Shown: positions 37,026 to 46,149, counted from the stretch's first letter. The stretch is 64,000 nt of DNA from Nitrospirales bacterium (GCA_022825885.1 JAJDVY010000050.1:1-64000), one strand, 5' to 3'. Numbers and translations: made by a program. Notes: generated from the sequence alone by a model not told the origin.

Positions 37026-38384
37026 TTACTCCGAAAACGGAGACCAGGCAGGAGAACTATGGTGGATCCCGCCTTTCGTCAACCGTTCCAGCCCTGTCCC
37101 GTCGTAATAAATCATGTAAATGTGACTCTGTCCTCTTCGCGTCGAACTGAAGACCAGGTGACGGCCGTCCGGCGCCCATGAAGGCGAATCGTCGATTTCG
37201 CTTGGGGGGCCGCTCGTCACTCGAACGCGACGCTTCCCGTCCACGGAAATTCGGCACACCTTGAGCCCATAGCCGGGTATGCGGCAGACGTAGGCGATCC
37301 AATCTCCCCGCGGAGACCAAGCCGGGGCGGCATTATACCCCCCATACGTCAACCGTCGGACCTTCGTCCCGTCGGCCCTCATAATGTAAATTTGCGGTTG
37401 ACCGGTCCGGTCTGATGTAAAAGCGAGTTCTCGTCCATCCGGCGACCACGTAGGCGACAATTCCGCACTGCGCTTTTTGGTCAATTGGATTTTCTCTTCC
37501 GTGTCCAGGTTCATGACGAAAATGTCGGAATCCCTCTTCTTGGTGGACGCATAGGCCAACCATTGACCGTTCGGAGAAACGGCCGGAGTGATATTCAACG
37601 TTTGAGACGGCACCAGGATTCGCCTGTTCTTCTTGCCCGACCCTTTGTCCAACTCGAGACGCACGATTTCCTGATTGTTGCCATGATAGGTCGTATACAC
37701 AACGGCGCGGCGGTCCGGCGACCAGTCCGGCATGAGACTTAATACGGGGTCCGACGTGATGCGCTTGGGACCGAACCCATCGTAATCCATCTTGTATAAA
37801 TGCCGTTTGCCTGCCTTGTCTTCGGATACATAGATGATCTTGGTCTCGGCGATACCGGGGTCCCCCGTGTAATACGCGACTAAGGCGTCAGCCCACCGGT
37901 GCACCATTGACCGCAGGCGTCTCACGGTAATCGGACCACCGGCATACCGTTTCCCAAGCGCGATCAAATCCGTCTCCCCGCCATCGTAGGCACAGGCCTC
38001 CAACAACAATTTTCCATCCTTTCGACCGATCCGTCCCCACGTGACCACCGGAGCCGTGCTTGCCTTGGCTCTCGCGATGGGGGCCTCTTCCTTACACCCG
38101 GCCTTGGACAGCGGCAGCGCATCCGTGGCTCGTTCAAGCACCTTGAACACGTGAGTGCGCCGCAAGTCAGCCTTCAGAATCGTGTTGACTTGCTTGCCGA
38201 TTCCGGAGTCATCCTCTTGCGGGTTCTCACTCCCGGCAAACCCCATGATCCAGATGGGAATTTTTTGAAATTCCGACCGTTGCGTTTCCAAAAACACTTC
38301 GGCGTTCTTCTCCTGCGCATACCCGACAAACGGCAGAACGGAAAGCAAGACCAGCAAGACCAGTGGCGTGACGTGTTTCATCAT
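37026..38384 (-). CDS. tolB: Tol-Pal system beta-propeller protein TolB
   Basis: The 452-residue protein has a signal peptide (VLLVLLSVLPFVGYA), an N-terminal domain and a six-bladed WD40-like beta-propeller. Repeats include YVSEDKAGKRHLYKMDYDG, TPAVSPNGQWLAYAS and SPTWSPDGRELAFTSDRTGQPQIY. TolB binds Pal and other envelope proteins in the periplasm during cell division. It overlaps the tolA-like gene by four bases in a tolQ-tolR-tolA-tolB order. Confidence 0.95.
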   Translation of the reverse strand: MMKHVTPLVLLVLLSVLPFVGYAQEKNAEVFLETQRSEFQKIPIWIMGFAGSENPQEDDSGIGKQVNTILKADLRRTHVFKVLERATDALPLSKAGCKEEAPIARAKASTAPVVTWGRIGRKDGKLLLEACAYDGGETDLIALGKRYAGGPITVRRLRSMVHRWADALVAYYTGDPGIAETKIIYVSEDKAGKRHLYKMDYDGFGPKRITSDPVLSLMPDWSPDRRAVVYTTYHGNNQEIVRLELDKGSGKKNRRILVPSQTLNITPAVSPNGQWLAYASTKKRDSDIFVMNLDTEEKIQLTKKRSAELSPTWSPDGRELAFTSDRTGQPQIYIMRADGTKVRRLTYGGYNAAPAWSPRGDWIAYVCRIPGYGLKVCRISVDGKRRVRVTSGPPSEIDDSPSWAPDGRHLVFSSTRRGQSHIYMIYYDGTGLERLTKGGIHHSSPAWSPFSE

Positions 38385-39892
38385 GAATTCGGGTTGACCT
38401 TAAATTTGTGTTGAACCCGACAAAAGGGTTTGGTCACCTTTGCGGGAAAAGGCGGCAAGGCGGTCTCCATGACCGCACGTTTCGCGAGCACGTCAAATTT
38501 CTCGTTTCCCGAGGATTGGACGACGTCCAGGCCCGCCACCCGACCATCCCGCTTGACACGAAAAGCCAGGATCGCCGGCGACTCGACACGATAATGGTAC
38601 CGATAAATTTTTCCATGAACGTCATCAATTTTTTCCTCGACGTCCGCCCAATAGGGATTTTTTTGGGAACAGAATCCCGCCCTCCCCAGACCACGCCTTT
38701 CCTCTGTGCCGCTCTCCGTTCGTTTGGAGAACGGCTGGGGGTCAAAAACCAATAGATCGGGAACAGAAACAGCATCGACCTCCGGCCTTGGAGGAACATC
38801 CGGCTCGGACGCGGTCACCGGAGTCGTGGCCGGCGAAGGGACCGGGTCTTGGACATCGGCCAACTCCGGAGCCTGAGGGGGCACGATTGTGGGAAGCGAT
38901 TGATTCCGGGATTCGGCTGCGCGTGCCGGGGGCACGGGTTCAGAAACGAGCGGAACCGCTTGTGTTACGGGCGGCAAGGTCTTGTTCTTGGGATTTCTTT
39001 TGGGAATCCTCACCGATTGAATGGCTTCCTTCAACGACTCCGCCGTGCTGCTCTTTCGCGCCGTTTTCCTCGGAGTTTCCTGTTTCCGCACCGCAGGCGA
39101 TGCCACGGCTGCCAGGCGAGGCGCCCGGGCGGGCAAAGTAATGTCCGGTGATTCAGAAGTCTTGGGCGCGTCCCGTCTCGGCTGACGTTCTGACGCGACA
39201 GCCGGATTCACGCGTTTGGACACCCGTTGCGGTTTCCTGGGGACGACGGTGGCGTCGACGGCCTGCTTCAATTTTGGGGCCAGCAGGTCAACCTTCTCAG
39301 CGGGAGCGGGCCTGGGCGTGGACGTCTTCCCGACAACCAATTTCGGAGATTGCGGGGGCGCTTTGAAGGCCGGCACGTCCACCTCCACGGCAGACGACTG
39401 TTGAACGGGCGCAGAGGCCGAAGGCCGGCCACGCGCAGCCTGTTGGGGCAATGCCGGAGTTTGCGGTTTTGGCACGACCACGGAATCCAGTGCGCCCATA
39501 AGCGACTCCGTTACCCGTTCCGGCACCCTCGGCTTCTCTTGAGGAATGGGATTGGGAGGAGTGACGGCTTTTCTCTGCGGCACAGCCTTTGGAGCCTTTC
39601 TGGTCTTCGTCTTGGGAGGGGGAACCTTCTCGGCTTTTCTTGCCGGCTTGGACTTCTTGGCCGGTGAAACAGTCGGAGACGCCGAGATGGCCGGAAGCGT
39701 GACGAGCGTGACCTCGTAAGACCCTGAGGACTGTTCGAGCGATGAGGCAAAACGCAAACTCAGGAACGCAACGAACACGACCGCGTGAATGACCGCCGAA
39801 CCGGCAAGAGGCCAAGACAGCCGTTCCGCCACCGAGTCGTCATGATCCGGCAAATGAAACGACAAGAGACTGGAAGGCGCCGCATACGACAT
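38381..39892 (-). CDS. tolA: TolA-like / TonB-family spanning protein
   Basis: The 503-residue protein has a membrane helix at ~28-48 (AGSAVIHAVVFVAFLSLRF) and a very long Pro/Lys/Ala-rich periplasmic region. It ends in a TonB/TolA-type domain (AILAFRVKRDGRVAGLDVVQSSG, ALPPFPAKVTK). It links TolQR in the inner membrane to outer-membrane parts. The stalk is proline-rich like TonB rather than the helical stalk of E. coli TolA, so naming it TolA rests on its operon: tolR lies 14 bp upstream and tolB overlaps downstream. Confidence 0.88.
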   Translation of the reverse strand: MSYAAPSSLLSFHLPDHDDSVAERLSWPLAGSAVIHAVVFVAFLSLRFASSLEQSSGSYEVTLVTLPAISASPTVSPAKKSKPARKAEKVPPPKTKTRKAPKAVPQRKAVTPPNPIPQEKPRVPERVTESLMGALDSVVVPKPQTPALPQQAARGRPSASAPVQQSSAVEVDVPAFKAPPQSPKLVVGKTSTPRPAPAEKVDLLAPKLKQAVDATVVPRKPQRVSKRVNPAVASERQPRRDAPKTSESPDITLPARAPRLAAVASPAVRKQETPRKTARKSSTAESLKEAIQSVRIPKRNPKNKTLPPVTQAVPLVSEPVPPARAAESRNQSLPTIVPPQAPELADVQDPVPSPATTPVTASEPDVPPRPEVDAVSVPDLLVFDPQPFSKRTESGTEERRGLGRAGFCSQKNPYWADVEEKIDDVHGKIYRYHYRVESPAILAFRVKRDGRVAGLDVVQSSGNEKFDVLAKRAVMETALPPFPAKVTKPFCRVQHKFKVNPNS

Positions 39893-39906
39893 TACATCAT
39901 TCCAGC

Positions 39907-40353
39907 TTACAGGGGTTTAAAGATCTCTTCTTTCATCATGGTCCCCTGGGGGTTCGTGACCATGCCCAACCGTTCGATTCCCACCCCCTTGACTTCATCC
40001 ATGACCTGGACGATCCGGCCATAGGGAACGCGTCGATCGGCTCGAAGGTAGACCGACACGAGGGGATTCGACGCTTTGGCTTCACCCAGCCGTTTCCGTA
40101 AATCAAGCAACGTGACAAGGTCTTTGCCCAAGTAGACCCGCCTGTCGGGTTCAATGGTAATCACGAGACGCTCCATGGGCACGACGGTATTCGATTGCGA
40201 ACGCGGAAGCGTAATATCAATGCCCCGGTGCAGCATCGGCGTCGTCACCATAAAGATCACCAACAGCACAAGCACCACGTCGACGAGAGGAACGATATTG
40301 ATTTCGGCAAGAAACCGGCGATTCCGGGGTTCGACCATCACGAGCGACTTCAA
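39907..40353 (-). CDS. tolR: TolR / ExbD-family protein
   Basis: The 148-residue protein has the ExbD/TolR start INIVPLVDVVLVLLVIFMVTTPM, with the membrane aspartate needed for proton coupling. A periplasmic domain follows (GKDLVTLLDLRKRLGEA, VSVYLRADRRVPYGRIVQVMDEV). Its start overlaps tolQ by four bases. It pairs with TolQ to power the TolA-like protein. Confidence 0.94.
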   Translation of the reverse strand: MKSLVMVEPRNRRFLAEINIVPLVDVVLVLLVIFMVTTPMLHRGIDITLPRSQSNTVVPMERLVITIEPDRRVYLGKDLVTLLDLRKRLGEAKASNPLVSVYLRADRRVPYGRIVQVMDEVKGVGIERLGMVTNPQGTMMKEEIFKPL

Positions 40354-41069
40354 CCTCTTTTGCCGTCAAGAACCGGCGCGTGAAGGGCATTCAGAAATTC
40401 GATGCTGAAGGCTTCGACGCCGAAGATGATTTTCCGAATTTGGGCAAGATAGTAATTGTATCCGATGACTGCGGGAATCGCAGCAAACAGTCCGGCGGCG
40501 GTGGCAAGGAGGGCCTCGGAAAGACCCGGAGCGACCGAAGCGATACTGGCCGTGCCCTCGATTCCGATCTGCTGAAAGGCGTTAATGACGCCGACGACCG
40601 TTCCCAATAACCCGATGAAGGGGGTAATGTTTCCCGTCGTGGCCAGGAAGGGCAGGTAGATTTCCTGTTGGGCAATCTGTTGCTGAATGAGGTAGTGGAC
40701 GACCTTCTCCAAATACTGGCGGTCCGGCCCGGATTTCGTCTTCCGGGCTGCCACCGCGACGCCGCCCGTGTTGTGTTCGGCAACATGCCCCACGCGATTC
40801 AACACGTCAACCAACACGGAACCGCTGGGACTGTGAGGCAATTCCGCGGCCACGTGTCGCAGGAGATACAGCTCCTTTTCGCTGAGCGCCTCTTTCTCCT
40901 GATAGGCCCGGAGAAACTGCCGTTCCTCCGCTTTCATCAGCCGGAACGTTCGCCATTTGTACAGGATGACGCCCCACGAAAAGACGGAGAACACCAACAG
41001 GATCAACAGGACGATGATGGAGATGGTCCCCAGGGAACCAAACAGTTCAAGAGGGTCGCTTGCAAACAT
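40350..41069 (-). CDS. tolQ: TolQ / ExbB-family proton channel subunit
   Basis: The 239-residue protein has three transmembrane helices (~15-37, ~140-162, ~178-203). The family signature region is TTGNITPFIGLLGTVVGVINAFQQI, followed by SIASVAPGLSEALLATAAGLFAAIPAVIGYNYYL. It is first of the tolQRAB series and is distinct from the ExbB at 16.7 kb. A tRNA-Asp gene lies 87 bp upstream in the same direction. Confidence 0.94.
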   Translation of the reverse strand: MFASDPLELFGSLGTISIIVLLILLVFSVFSWGVILYKWRTFRLMKAEERQFLRAYQEKEALSEKELYLLRHVAAELPHSPSGSVLVDVLNRVGHVAEHNTGGVAVAARKTKSGPDRQYLEKVVHYLIQQQIAQQEIYLPFLATTGNITPFIGLLGTVVGVINAFQQIGIEGTASIASVAPGLSEALLATAAGLFAAIPAVIGYNYYLAQIRKIIFGVEAFSIEFLNALHAPVLDGKRG

Positions 41070-41155
41070 CGGATGTGATTCTCAGCCCGAAACGTGATGT
41101 AACGTGATAAATTGAACACACACCGTGTAAGCGAGAACAGCCACAACGACGTGAA

Positions 41156-41233
41156 TGGCGGGGCCGACGGGATTTGAACCCGCGACTTCCAGATTGACAA
41201 TCTGGCGTCCTAACCTGGCTGAACGACGGCCCC
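41156..41233 (-). tRNA. tRNA-Asp (anticodon GTC)
   Basis: The minus strand gives acceptor GGGGCCG/CGGCCCC, D arm TCGTTCAG...GGTTAGGAC, anticodon stem CCAGA/TCTGG with loop TTGTCAA, T loop GGTTCAAATCC and an encoded CCA. It lies just upstream of tolQ. Confidence 0.96.
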
Positions 41234-41347
41234 ATTCACGTAAGAGGATAGCCTTTTGACTGTGCTGTCGAAACGAGCCCCGGCCCGGACCAAGAATCCA
41301 ACCAGGTTGTACGTTCGACGTTCTTATTTGGATAGTCCGAGATAGAT

Positions 41348-41422
41348 GGTAGGCGGAACAGGGCTCGAACCTGCGACCTCTGCCTTGTAAGGGCAATGCT
41401 CTCCCAACTGAGCTATCCGCCC
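41348..41422 (-). tRNA. tRNA-Val (anticodon TAC)
   Basis: The minus strand gives acceptor GGGCGGA/TCCGCCT (G-U at the first pair), D arm TAGCTCAGTTGGGAGAGC, anticodon loop CTTACAA, T loop GGTTCGAGCC and an encoded CCA. It lies 114 bp upstream of tRNA-Asp in the same direction. Confidence 0.95.
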
Positions 41423-41621
41423 CACACTCCATGCATTCAAAAATTGCATTCCAAAATACAACGTTTTTCATTATATCAGTCAAGTATGCTGTGTCAACCG
41501 TCAGGAGAGCCGGCCGTGATGACGGTCCAGGCGGCACAAAAATCGACGGCACCCTTGAGAAATACGGGTGCGACCCTTTAGAGTGCAACCTTCGTCTGAG
41601 GATGAATGCTGAAACCGAAAC

Positions 41622-42401
41622 ATGACCTACAAAATCAGACACATCAGCAAACAGGTCGGCGCGGAGAACCCGCAATTCTTGTCCCGAAGCGAACGGATGT
41701 GGCTTTTTGCCGAACTCCATCGCCGGTCGCTCATTACCGGAATCGTCGTCGCCATCACGGTGGTGATCCTTCTCGGGGCCCTGTACGTGGTGCAATACCA
41801 GCAGGAACAGGAAGCGCTGGTCCTTGAACATCAAGCCGCCCAAGCCTACCTCGACCGGCCCCTCGATGACGCCGACGCGGCCACGGAGAAGCTGCAAGAA
41901 GCCGTCACGTTGTATCGCCGGATTATCGAGGAGTTCCCTCGTACCGCCAGCGCCCGCACCGCGTGGTACGTGATCGGTAACGCCTTAGCCGAACAACGCG
42001 ACCACGCCGGCGCCATCGAAGCGTATCAACGGTTTATTGACCAGGCAGGAAATTCTCCCGCCCTGCTCGGGTTGGTCTACCAGCGACTGGGGGCCAGCTA
42101 CCTGGCAAGCGGGGATCGCGCAAAGGGAATCGCCGCCTACTCGCACGTGCTTGACATGCCCCAAACGCTCAATAAGGACCAGGTGCTGTTCGAATTCGCC
42201 AAACTCGAGGAACATGAAAAGCGCACTGACGAGGCGCTCGCCCGTTACAAACAGTTGTTGGATGACTATCCGAACTCACCCTATGCGAGCGAAGCCACCC
42301 TGCGAGTCAAAATTCTTGAACCGCCTTCGGAGGAACCCGAAGCCGCCAACGAGGGAACCGAACGGGAAGAGACACCGGAGGGGAAAGAAACCGGGGAATG
42401 A
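41622..42401 (+). CDS. Membrane-anchored TPR protein
   Basis: The 259-residue protein has a cytoplasmic N-terminus, one transmembrane helix (SLITGIVVAITVVILLGALYVV, ~36-58) and then about four TPR-like repeats (TAWYVIGNALAEQRDHAGAIEAY, VYQRLGASYLASGDRAKGIAAY). This layout recalls YfgM/YbgF-type proteins that assist envelope assembly. An acidic low-complexity tail ends it (EEPEAANEGTEREETPEG). It is transcribed away from the tol cluster. Confidence 0.8.
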   Translation: MTYKIRHISKQVGAENPQFLSRSERMWLFAELHRRSLITGIVVAITVVILLGALYVVQYQQEQEALVLEHQAAQAYLDRPLDDADAATEKLQEAVTLYRRIIEEFPRTASARTAWYVIGNALAEQRDHAGAIEAYQRFIDQAGNSPALLGLVYQRLGASYLASGDRAKGIAAYSHVLDMPQTLNKDQVLFEFAKLEEHEKRTDEALARYKQLLDDYPNSPYASEATLRVKILEPPSEEPEAANEGTEREETPEGKETGE

Positions 42402-42419
42402 GGGACAGGAAAGGGGTGG

Positions 42420-43997
42420 TCAGGAAGAAATCATCAACCGCCGCCCGACCCGAATCAGACTGCTTCGCAAATTATTCAGGACCTTCAGCTCCTTCACCGA
42501 TACTCGAAACCGCTTGGCAATACTCCAGAGGCTGTCGCCCATCCGCACGCGATACCACGTCACTTCCCCGGCCTTCGCCACGTCCCGGTTGACGCGCAAC
42601 CGCTGCCCAACCCTGATCAAATTCCCCGAGAGATCGTTGAGGCGCTTCAATTGCCGGACGCTGGTCCCGAAACGATGCGCAATCGCCGATAGGTTGTCTC
42701 CCCAACGCACGCGATACCACGTCGCCCCCCCGGCCTTCGTCACGGCCCCGGCCTCTATCACGTCCCGGTTGACGCGCAACCGCTGCCCAACCCTGATCAA
42801 ATTCCCCGAGAGACCGTTGAGGCGCTTCAATTGCCGGACGCTGGTCCCGAAACGATGCGCAATCACCGATAGGTTGTCCCCCCAACGCACACGATACCAC
42901 GTCTGCTGAGACGGACGTTGCGTCCACGTCTTCATTCGGGCTTTGACCTGCTCCACGCGCCCTGACGTTCCCACGGGAACCTTGAGAGCATAGCCGTTCC
43001 GGTCCGGTGGAATGACGCTACGGCGGAGTTCAGGATTCAACCGCAGAAGTTCCTCAAAAGCGATCCCCGACGTCTTGGCAACGGATCGCAAATGGATGGA
43101 CCTGTCCATGGGAATCTCTTCGTATTGATGAACCGGTTGAAAATTCGCGTGAAACCCAAACAGCGAGGGACGCGCAGCAATAATCATGGCAGCCATGAAC
43201 CTGGGGACGTATTGCTTGGTTTCCCGTCGAATGTAGCGGGTCCTGGCAATCGTCCAGAAGTCCCGTGTCCCGGTTCTATCAATCGCACGGCTGACCTTCC
43301 CGGCCCCGGCGTTATAGGCCGCCAGCGCCAAGGGCCACGAGCCGAACAGGTCGTACAGATCCCGCAGGTGTCTGGCCGCCGCGACTGTGGATTTGATGGG
43401 GTCCCGGCGTTCATCCACGTACCAGTTGACCGTCAAGCCGTACATCCGTCCCGTACTCCTGATAAACTGCCACGGACCCGACGCGTGCGCGCGTGAATAA
43501 GCCCTGGGGTTAAATCCGCTTTCGACCAACGACAAGTACACCAGTTCTTTCGGCAAGCCGAACTCAACAAAGATCTGCTCGATTAACGGCCGGTAGGGAT
43601 AGAATCTGGTCAACCATTCTTGAAAGCGGTCATGAATCACGTTTTGAAAGTAGTGAATATTGCGTTCGACTGCAGGATTGACGATAACGGGAATATCTTC
43701 ATACCCGAGGTCTTCCCCTTCCTGGGGGGGAAGAGCCTGCCCTGAGCTTGTCGAAGGGGCTGGGGTGAGGGAGGCATGAGTGGCAGAACGGGATTGGGAG
43801 TCCGGGGGGAAATACAAGAGCCCCCTGGAACTGAACGGTAAGGGCGGAGATGACGACATCGCCGCATCCGGCGATTGGGGAATACCGGCAGCACGAACGT
43901 CGCCGGCACTAAAGAAAAACACTGATAGGCAGAGCGTGAAGAACGAAACAACGCTCAAGCAAGAGCTGTTTTCTTCTAACCAGTTGATTTTTCTCAT
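42420..43997 (-). CDS. mltD: MltD-like lytic transglycosylase with three LysM domains
   Basis: From ATG 43997 the product is 525 residues with a signal peptide (CLSVVSFFTLCLSVFFFSAG). The catalytic SLT domain spans ~120-260: GLPKELVYLSLVESGFNPRAYSRAHASGPWQFI contains the catalytic glutamate, and LALAAYNAGAGKV follows. Three LysM peptidoglycan-binding domains end the protein (TWYRVR.GD.L..IA.RF...V..LK.LN). The first two are nearly identical at DNA level over ~165 bp. The enzyme would cut glycan strands to anhydro-muropeptides. A linker at ~80-95 is encoded by an interspersed repeat. Confidence 0.92.
   Translation of the reverse strand: MRKINWLEENSSCLSVVSFFTLCLSVFFFSAGDVRAAGIPQSPDAAMSSSPPLPFSSRGLLYFPPDSQSRSATHASLTPAPSTSSGQALPPQEGEDLGYEDIPVIVNPAVERNIHYFQNVIHDRFQEWLTRFYPYRPLIEQIFVEFGLPKELVYLSLVESGFNPRAYSRAHASGPWQFIRSTGRMYGLTVNWYVDERRDPIKSTVAAARHLRDLYDLFGSWPLALAAYNAGAGKVSRAIDRTGTRDFWTIARTRYIRRETKQYVPRFMAAMIIAARPSLFGFHANFQPVHQYEEIPMDRSIHLRSVAKTSGIAFEELLRLNPELRRSVIPPDRNGYALKVPVGTSGRVEQVKARMKTWTQRPSQQTWYRVRWGDNLSVIAHRFGTSVRQLKRLNGLSGNLIRVGQRLRVNRDVIEAGAVTKAGGATWYRVRWGDNLSAIAHRFGTSVRQLKRLNDLSGNLIRVGQRLRVNRDVAKAGEVTWYRVRMGDSLWSIAKRFRVSVKELKVLNNLRSSLIRVGRRLMISS
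42553..42905. repeat. Two-copy ~180-bp direct repeat (LysM units in mltD)
   Basis: About 165 bp from 42553 onward is repeated with few changes 180 bp later (to ~42905); both contain CGCAACCGCTGCCCAACCCT and TTGCCGGACGCTGGTCCCGA. Each encodes one LysM domain. The near identity suggests recent duplication or gene conversion, with copy number able to vary by recombination. Confidence 0.85.
43715..43775. repeat. Interspersed repeat inside mltD reading frame
   Basis: The segment CTGCCCTGAGCTTGTCGAAGGGGCTGGGGTGAGG, with the preceding CCCCTTCCTGGGGGGGAAGA, matches in inverted form the composite unit at ~46752-46805. It is read in frame as ...TPAPSTSSGQALPPQEGE..., between the signal region and the catalytic domain. 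Confidence 0.8.
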
Positions 43998-44057
43998 ATT
44001 TTTCTCATGCTTTTCAGCATGGCATTGGAATGTAACCGGAATGCACGTCTCTGTCAA

Positions 44058-44369
44058 GAACTTAATAGGCTTGACAACGAATCATCAAGATCTTGTGGAT
44101 CGCTTTTCATTCAACGATTCTTGAACAACTACAGGTTGTGGTATAGAAGGTAAAACCGACTTGCGTGGCTTGGGCCCCCTCATTTGGATTATCTCTCTCG
44201 GGCATTATCATTACCGGTTTATACGGCTATTGGCATGAAAATACCCAACGACACCCGAAGCTGTCATTCTGGAAGCTGTCATTCTGAACGAAGTGAAGAA
44301 TCTCTCCCTCAATAACCAGGCGCCTCAACGACAAGATTCCTCGCGACAATTATCGCCACCTGGGGAGGG
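44058..44369. other. Intergenic: AT-rich lead region plus repeat unit
   Basis: Bases 44058-44250 contain no convincing gene and may hold the mltD promoter. From about 44263 a GCTGTCATTCTG unit is doubled. GAACGAAGTGAAGAATCTCTCC and CGCCTCAACGACAAGATTCC follow, as in the gaps at 25.4 and 9.85 kb. Confidence 0.5.
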
Positions 44370-45212
44370 TCACGGCGTCGGCGTCGGAAGGCCGGCGGCA
44401 CAGCGAAACCCGGTCGAATGATTCCGGTCGAGCGGATTGCTGGCGACCCGGGTAAAAATTCTCACCTGCGGAGTTTCCACCTGCCACCCGGAACTGCGAA
44501 TGACCCGGCGGGTCCCCGTCGCAGGCCCTTGAGGATTCCGGCGGGGGCTTTTGGAGTAATACGTGGCGTCATACCAATCGGCGACCCACTCCCAGACGTT
44601 ACCCGCCATATCATAAACCCCATAGGGGCTTTTGCCTTTTTCATAAATCCCAACCGGCACCAGGGTCTTTTCACCCTGCCACGTCCGGTTGAAATTCAAG
44701 TGCTTGTGCGTGGGTTCAACGTCTCCCCACGGGAACCGTCGATCATCGGTCCCGCGCGCGGCCTTTTCCCATTCGGCTTCGCTTGGCAACCGTTTGCCCG
44801 CCCACCGACAATAGGTATCGGCGTCAAACCAATCCACGTTGACGACCGGTAACGAAGCAATGGACTCCGGCATGAGCCCACCCTGCCAGAGGTTTTTCGA
44901 TGGGTCGGCCGGATGAGACGGCGTGCGATGACCGGTCGAGCGAATAAATTCCAAATACAGGCCGTTGGTCACCTCGTAGGTATCAATGGCATAGGCGTCC
45001 AAGTCAACTTCGTGATTGGGGTATTCATCCAGCCCGCCGTCCCGCGCCCACTTGGGCACGCCCATGAAAAACGGACCGGCGGGAATAACCACCATGGACG
45101 CCCCGTCCTTGCTCGACGCGGACTCGTCTGCATGGACCCGCTCGACAACGGCATCGTTTACGCTCATTCCCATGAACGCGCACGCGGCGATAGCCAATAT
45201 CCTCTTCGTCAT
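44370..45212 (-). CDS. SUMF1/FGE-like (formylglycine-generating-sulfatase-fold) protein
   Basis: From ATG 45212 (GGAGGAGAGG upstream) the product is 280 residues with a signal peptide (RILAIAACAFMGMSV). The SUMF1 fold is clear: MVVIPAGPFFMG, DEYPNHEVDLDAYAIDTYEVTN, PVVNVDWFDADTYCRWAGKRLPSEAEWEKAARG, YDMAGNVWEWVADWYD and a final STGFRCA. The paired cysteines used by true formylglycine-generating enzymes are absent from the C-terminal half (SSGWQVETPQVRIFTRV), so that reaction is unlikely. Members of this fold also serve as binding or maturation partners. It follows the 283-residue unknown gene by 68 bp. Confidence 0.88.
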   Translation of the reverse strand: MTKRILAIAACAFMGMSVNDAVVERVHADESASSKDGASMVVIPAGPFFMGVPKWARDGGLDEYPNHEVDLDAYAIDTYEVTNGLYLEFIRSTGHRTPSHPADPSKNLWQGGLMPESIASLPVVNVDWFDADTYCRWAGKRLPSEAEWEKAARGTDDRRFPWGDVEPTHKHLNFNRTWQGEKTLVPVGIYEKGKSPYGVYDMAGNVWEWVADWYDATYYSKSPRRNPQGPATGTRRVIRSSGWQVETPQVRIFTRVASNPLDRNHSTGFRCAAGLPTPTP

Positions 45213-45280
45213 CACCTCTCCTCCGTCTACCAGGACAACCGGGGTTCCCCGTCGAACGACATGAAACCAGGCCAATTCCG

Positions 45281-46132
45281 TCAGCCGGCGCTTTCCCGCT
45301 CGGCCCGTCTCAACGCACCCATCAACACGGGATCGTTCAACGCCATCTCACTCAGCGCGTCCATGACGTGAAGACCCTTGGTGTCCATCAACTCCTTGGC
45401 CTTGGCGTACTGTTTGCCGTTGAAGCGGGCCACCGTCGGCTGGTTGTTGATTACCTGGCACGCCAGCACTCCGTCTTCCAGGTCCAACGTACCCCCCTGC
45501 TCCATCAACGTCTGCGCCTGCGCAACCGTGATGCCGTGAAGCTCGGCAAATTCCCCGATCCCGCCGGTTTCGACCATCGAGCCGTCCGGCATCGAACACT
45601 TGCGTTTGAAATAGGGTGACCAGTCCTTCCGAAAATCAATATACCGGATATCGCCCCCTCGAGCCCGCTCCAGCTTGCTGTAATCGAGGCCGAGATTCTT
45701 CCGGGTGAGGCGTTCCCGCAAGTCCTCGGAAAGCCCCCGGTAAAACACGCGCTCGGCGGCCTCGGCCAAGGGGATATCCGAAAACTTCGCAAGCTGTTCG
45801 GCCTGCGCGGTCTGCTCCAAATCCAGAAGCCAGGTCTGCTTGGGCTCCTGTCCGGTCGGATCGATCCGGCACACGAACATCCCGCGCGTCACCACGCCCC
45901 CGGCTTCCGGATACGTATACAGCCCCCCGTCCGTCAACAGCCGGAACATGTCGCCATAGGGGATCTCATAACTTTCCCCGAGCACCTTGGCGTGATGTTC
46001 GATATTCTCCTCGCCGGCCATGGCGCAGACCATGACGTTCCCCGGAGGATCGAAATCCGTGTAATTCTCCAGCACGTTGTACAGTTGCGGCTCTTTGGCC
46101 GGTTTAAGCGGCCGCTTTTTTATCTTGAACAT
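45281..46132 (-). CDS. Unknown protein with a decayed relative at 56.2 kb
   Basis: The 283-residue cytoplasmic protein has no recognised family. Notable segments are YTDFDPPGNVMVCAMAGEEN, TYPEAGGVVTRGMFVCRID, DIRYIDFRKDWSPYFKRKC and ITVAQAQTLMEQGGTLDLED. The last part is also found, broken by frameshifts, in a remnant at 56148-56362, so the family was once present at least twice. It starts a likely two-gene unit with the SUMF1-like gene. Confidence 0.7.
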   Translation of the reverse strand: MFKIKKRPLKPAKEPQLYNVLENYTDFDPPGNVMVCAMAGEENIEHHAKVLGESYEIPYGDMFRLLTDGGLYTYPEAGGVVTRGMFVCRIDPTGQEPKQTWLLDLEQTAQAEQLAKFSDIPLAEAAERVFYRGLSEDLRERLTRKNLGLDYSKLERARGGDIRYIDFRKDWSPYFKRKCSMPDGSMVETGGIGEFAELHGITVAQAQTLMEQGGTLDLEDGVLACQVINNQPTVARFNGKQYAKAKELMDTKGLHVMDALSEMALNDPVLMGALRRAERESAG

Positions 46133-46149
46133 AATCGTAGCTCACAAAT

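Noticed and set aside
41082-41897. 271-codon minus-strand frame across the tRNA-Asp and tRNA-Val genes
   Set aside because: It reads through two complete tRNA genes and the start of the TPR gene on the other strand, with no family signature.
44370-45212. Formylglycine-generating enzyme for sulfatases
   Set aside because: The fold fits, but the C-terminal active-site cysteines are absent and no sulfatase gene is nearby.
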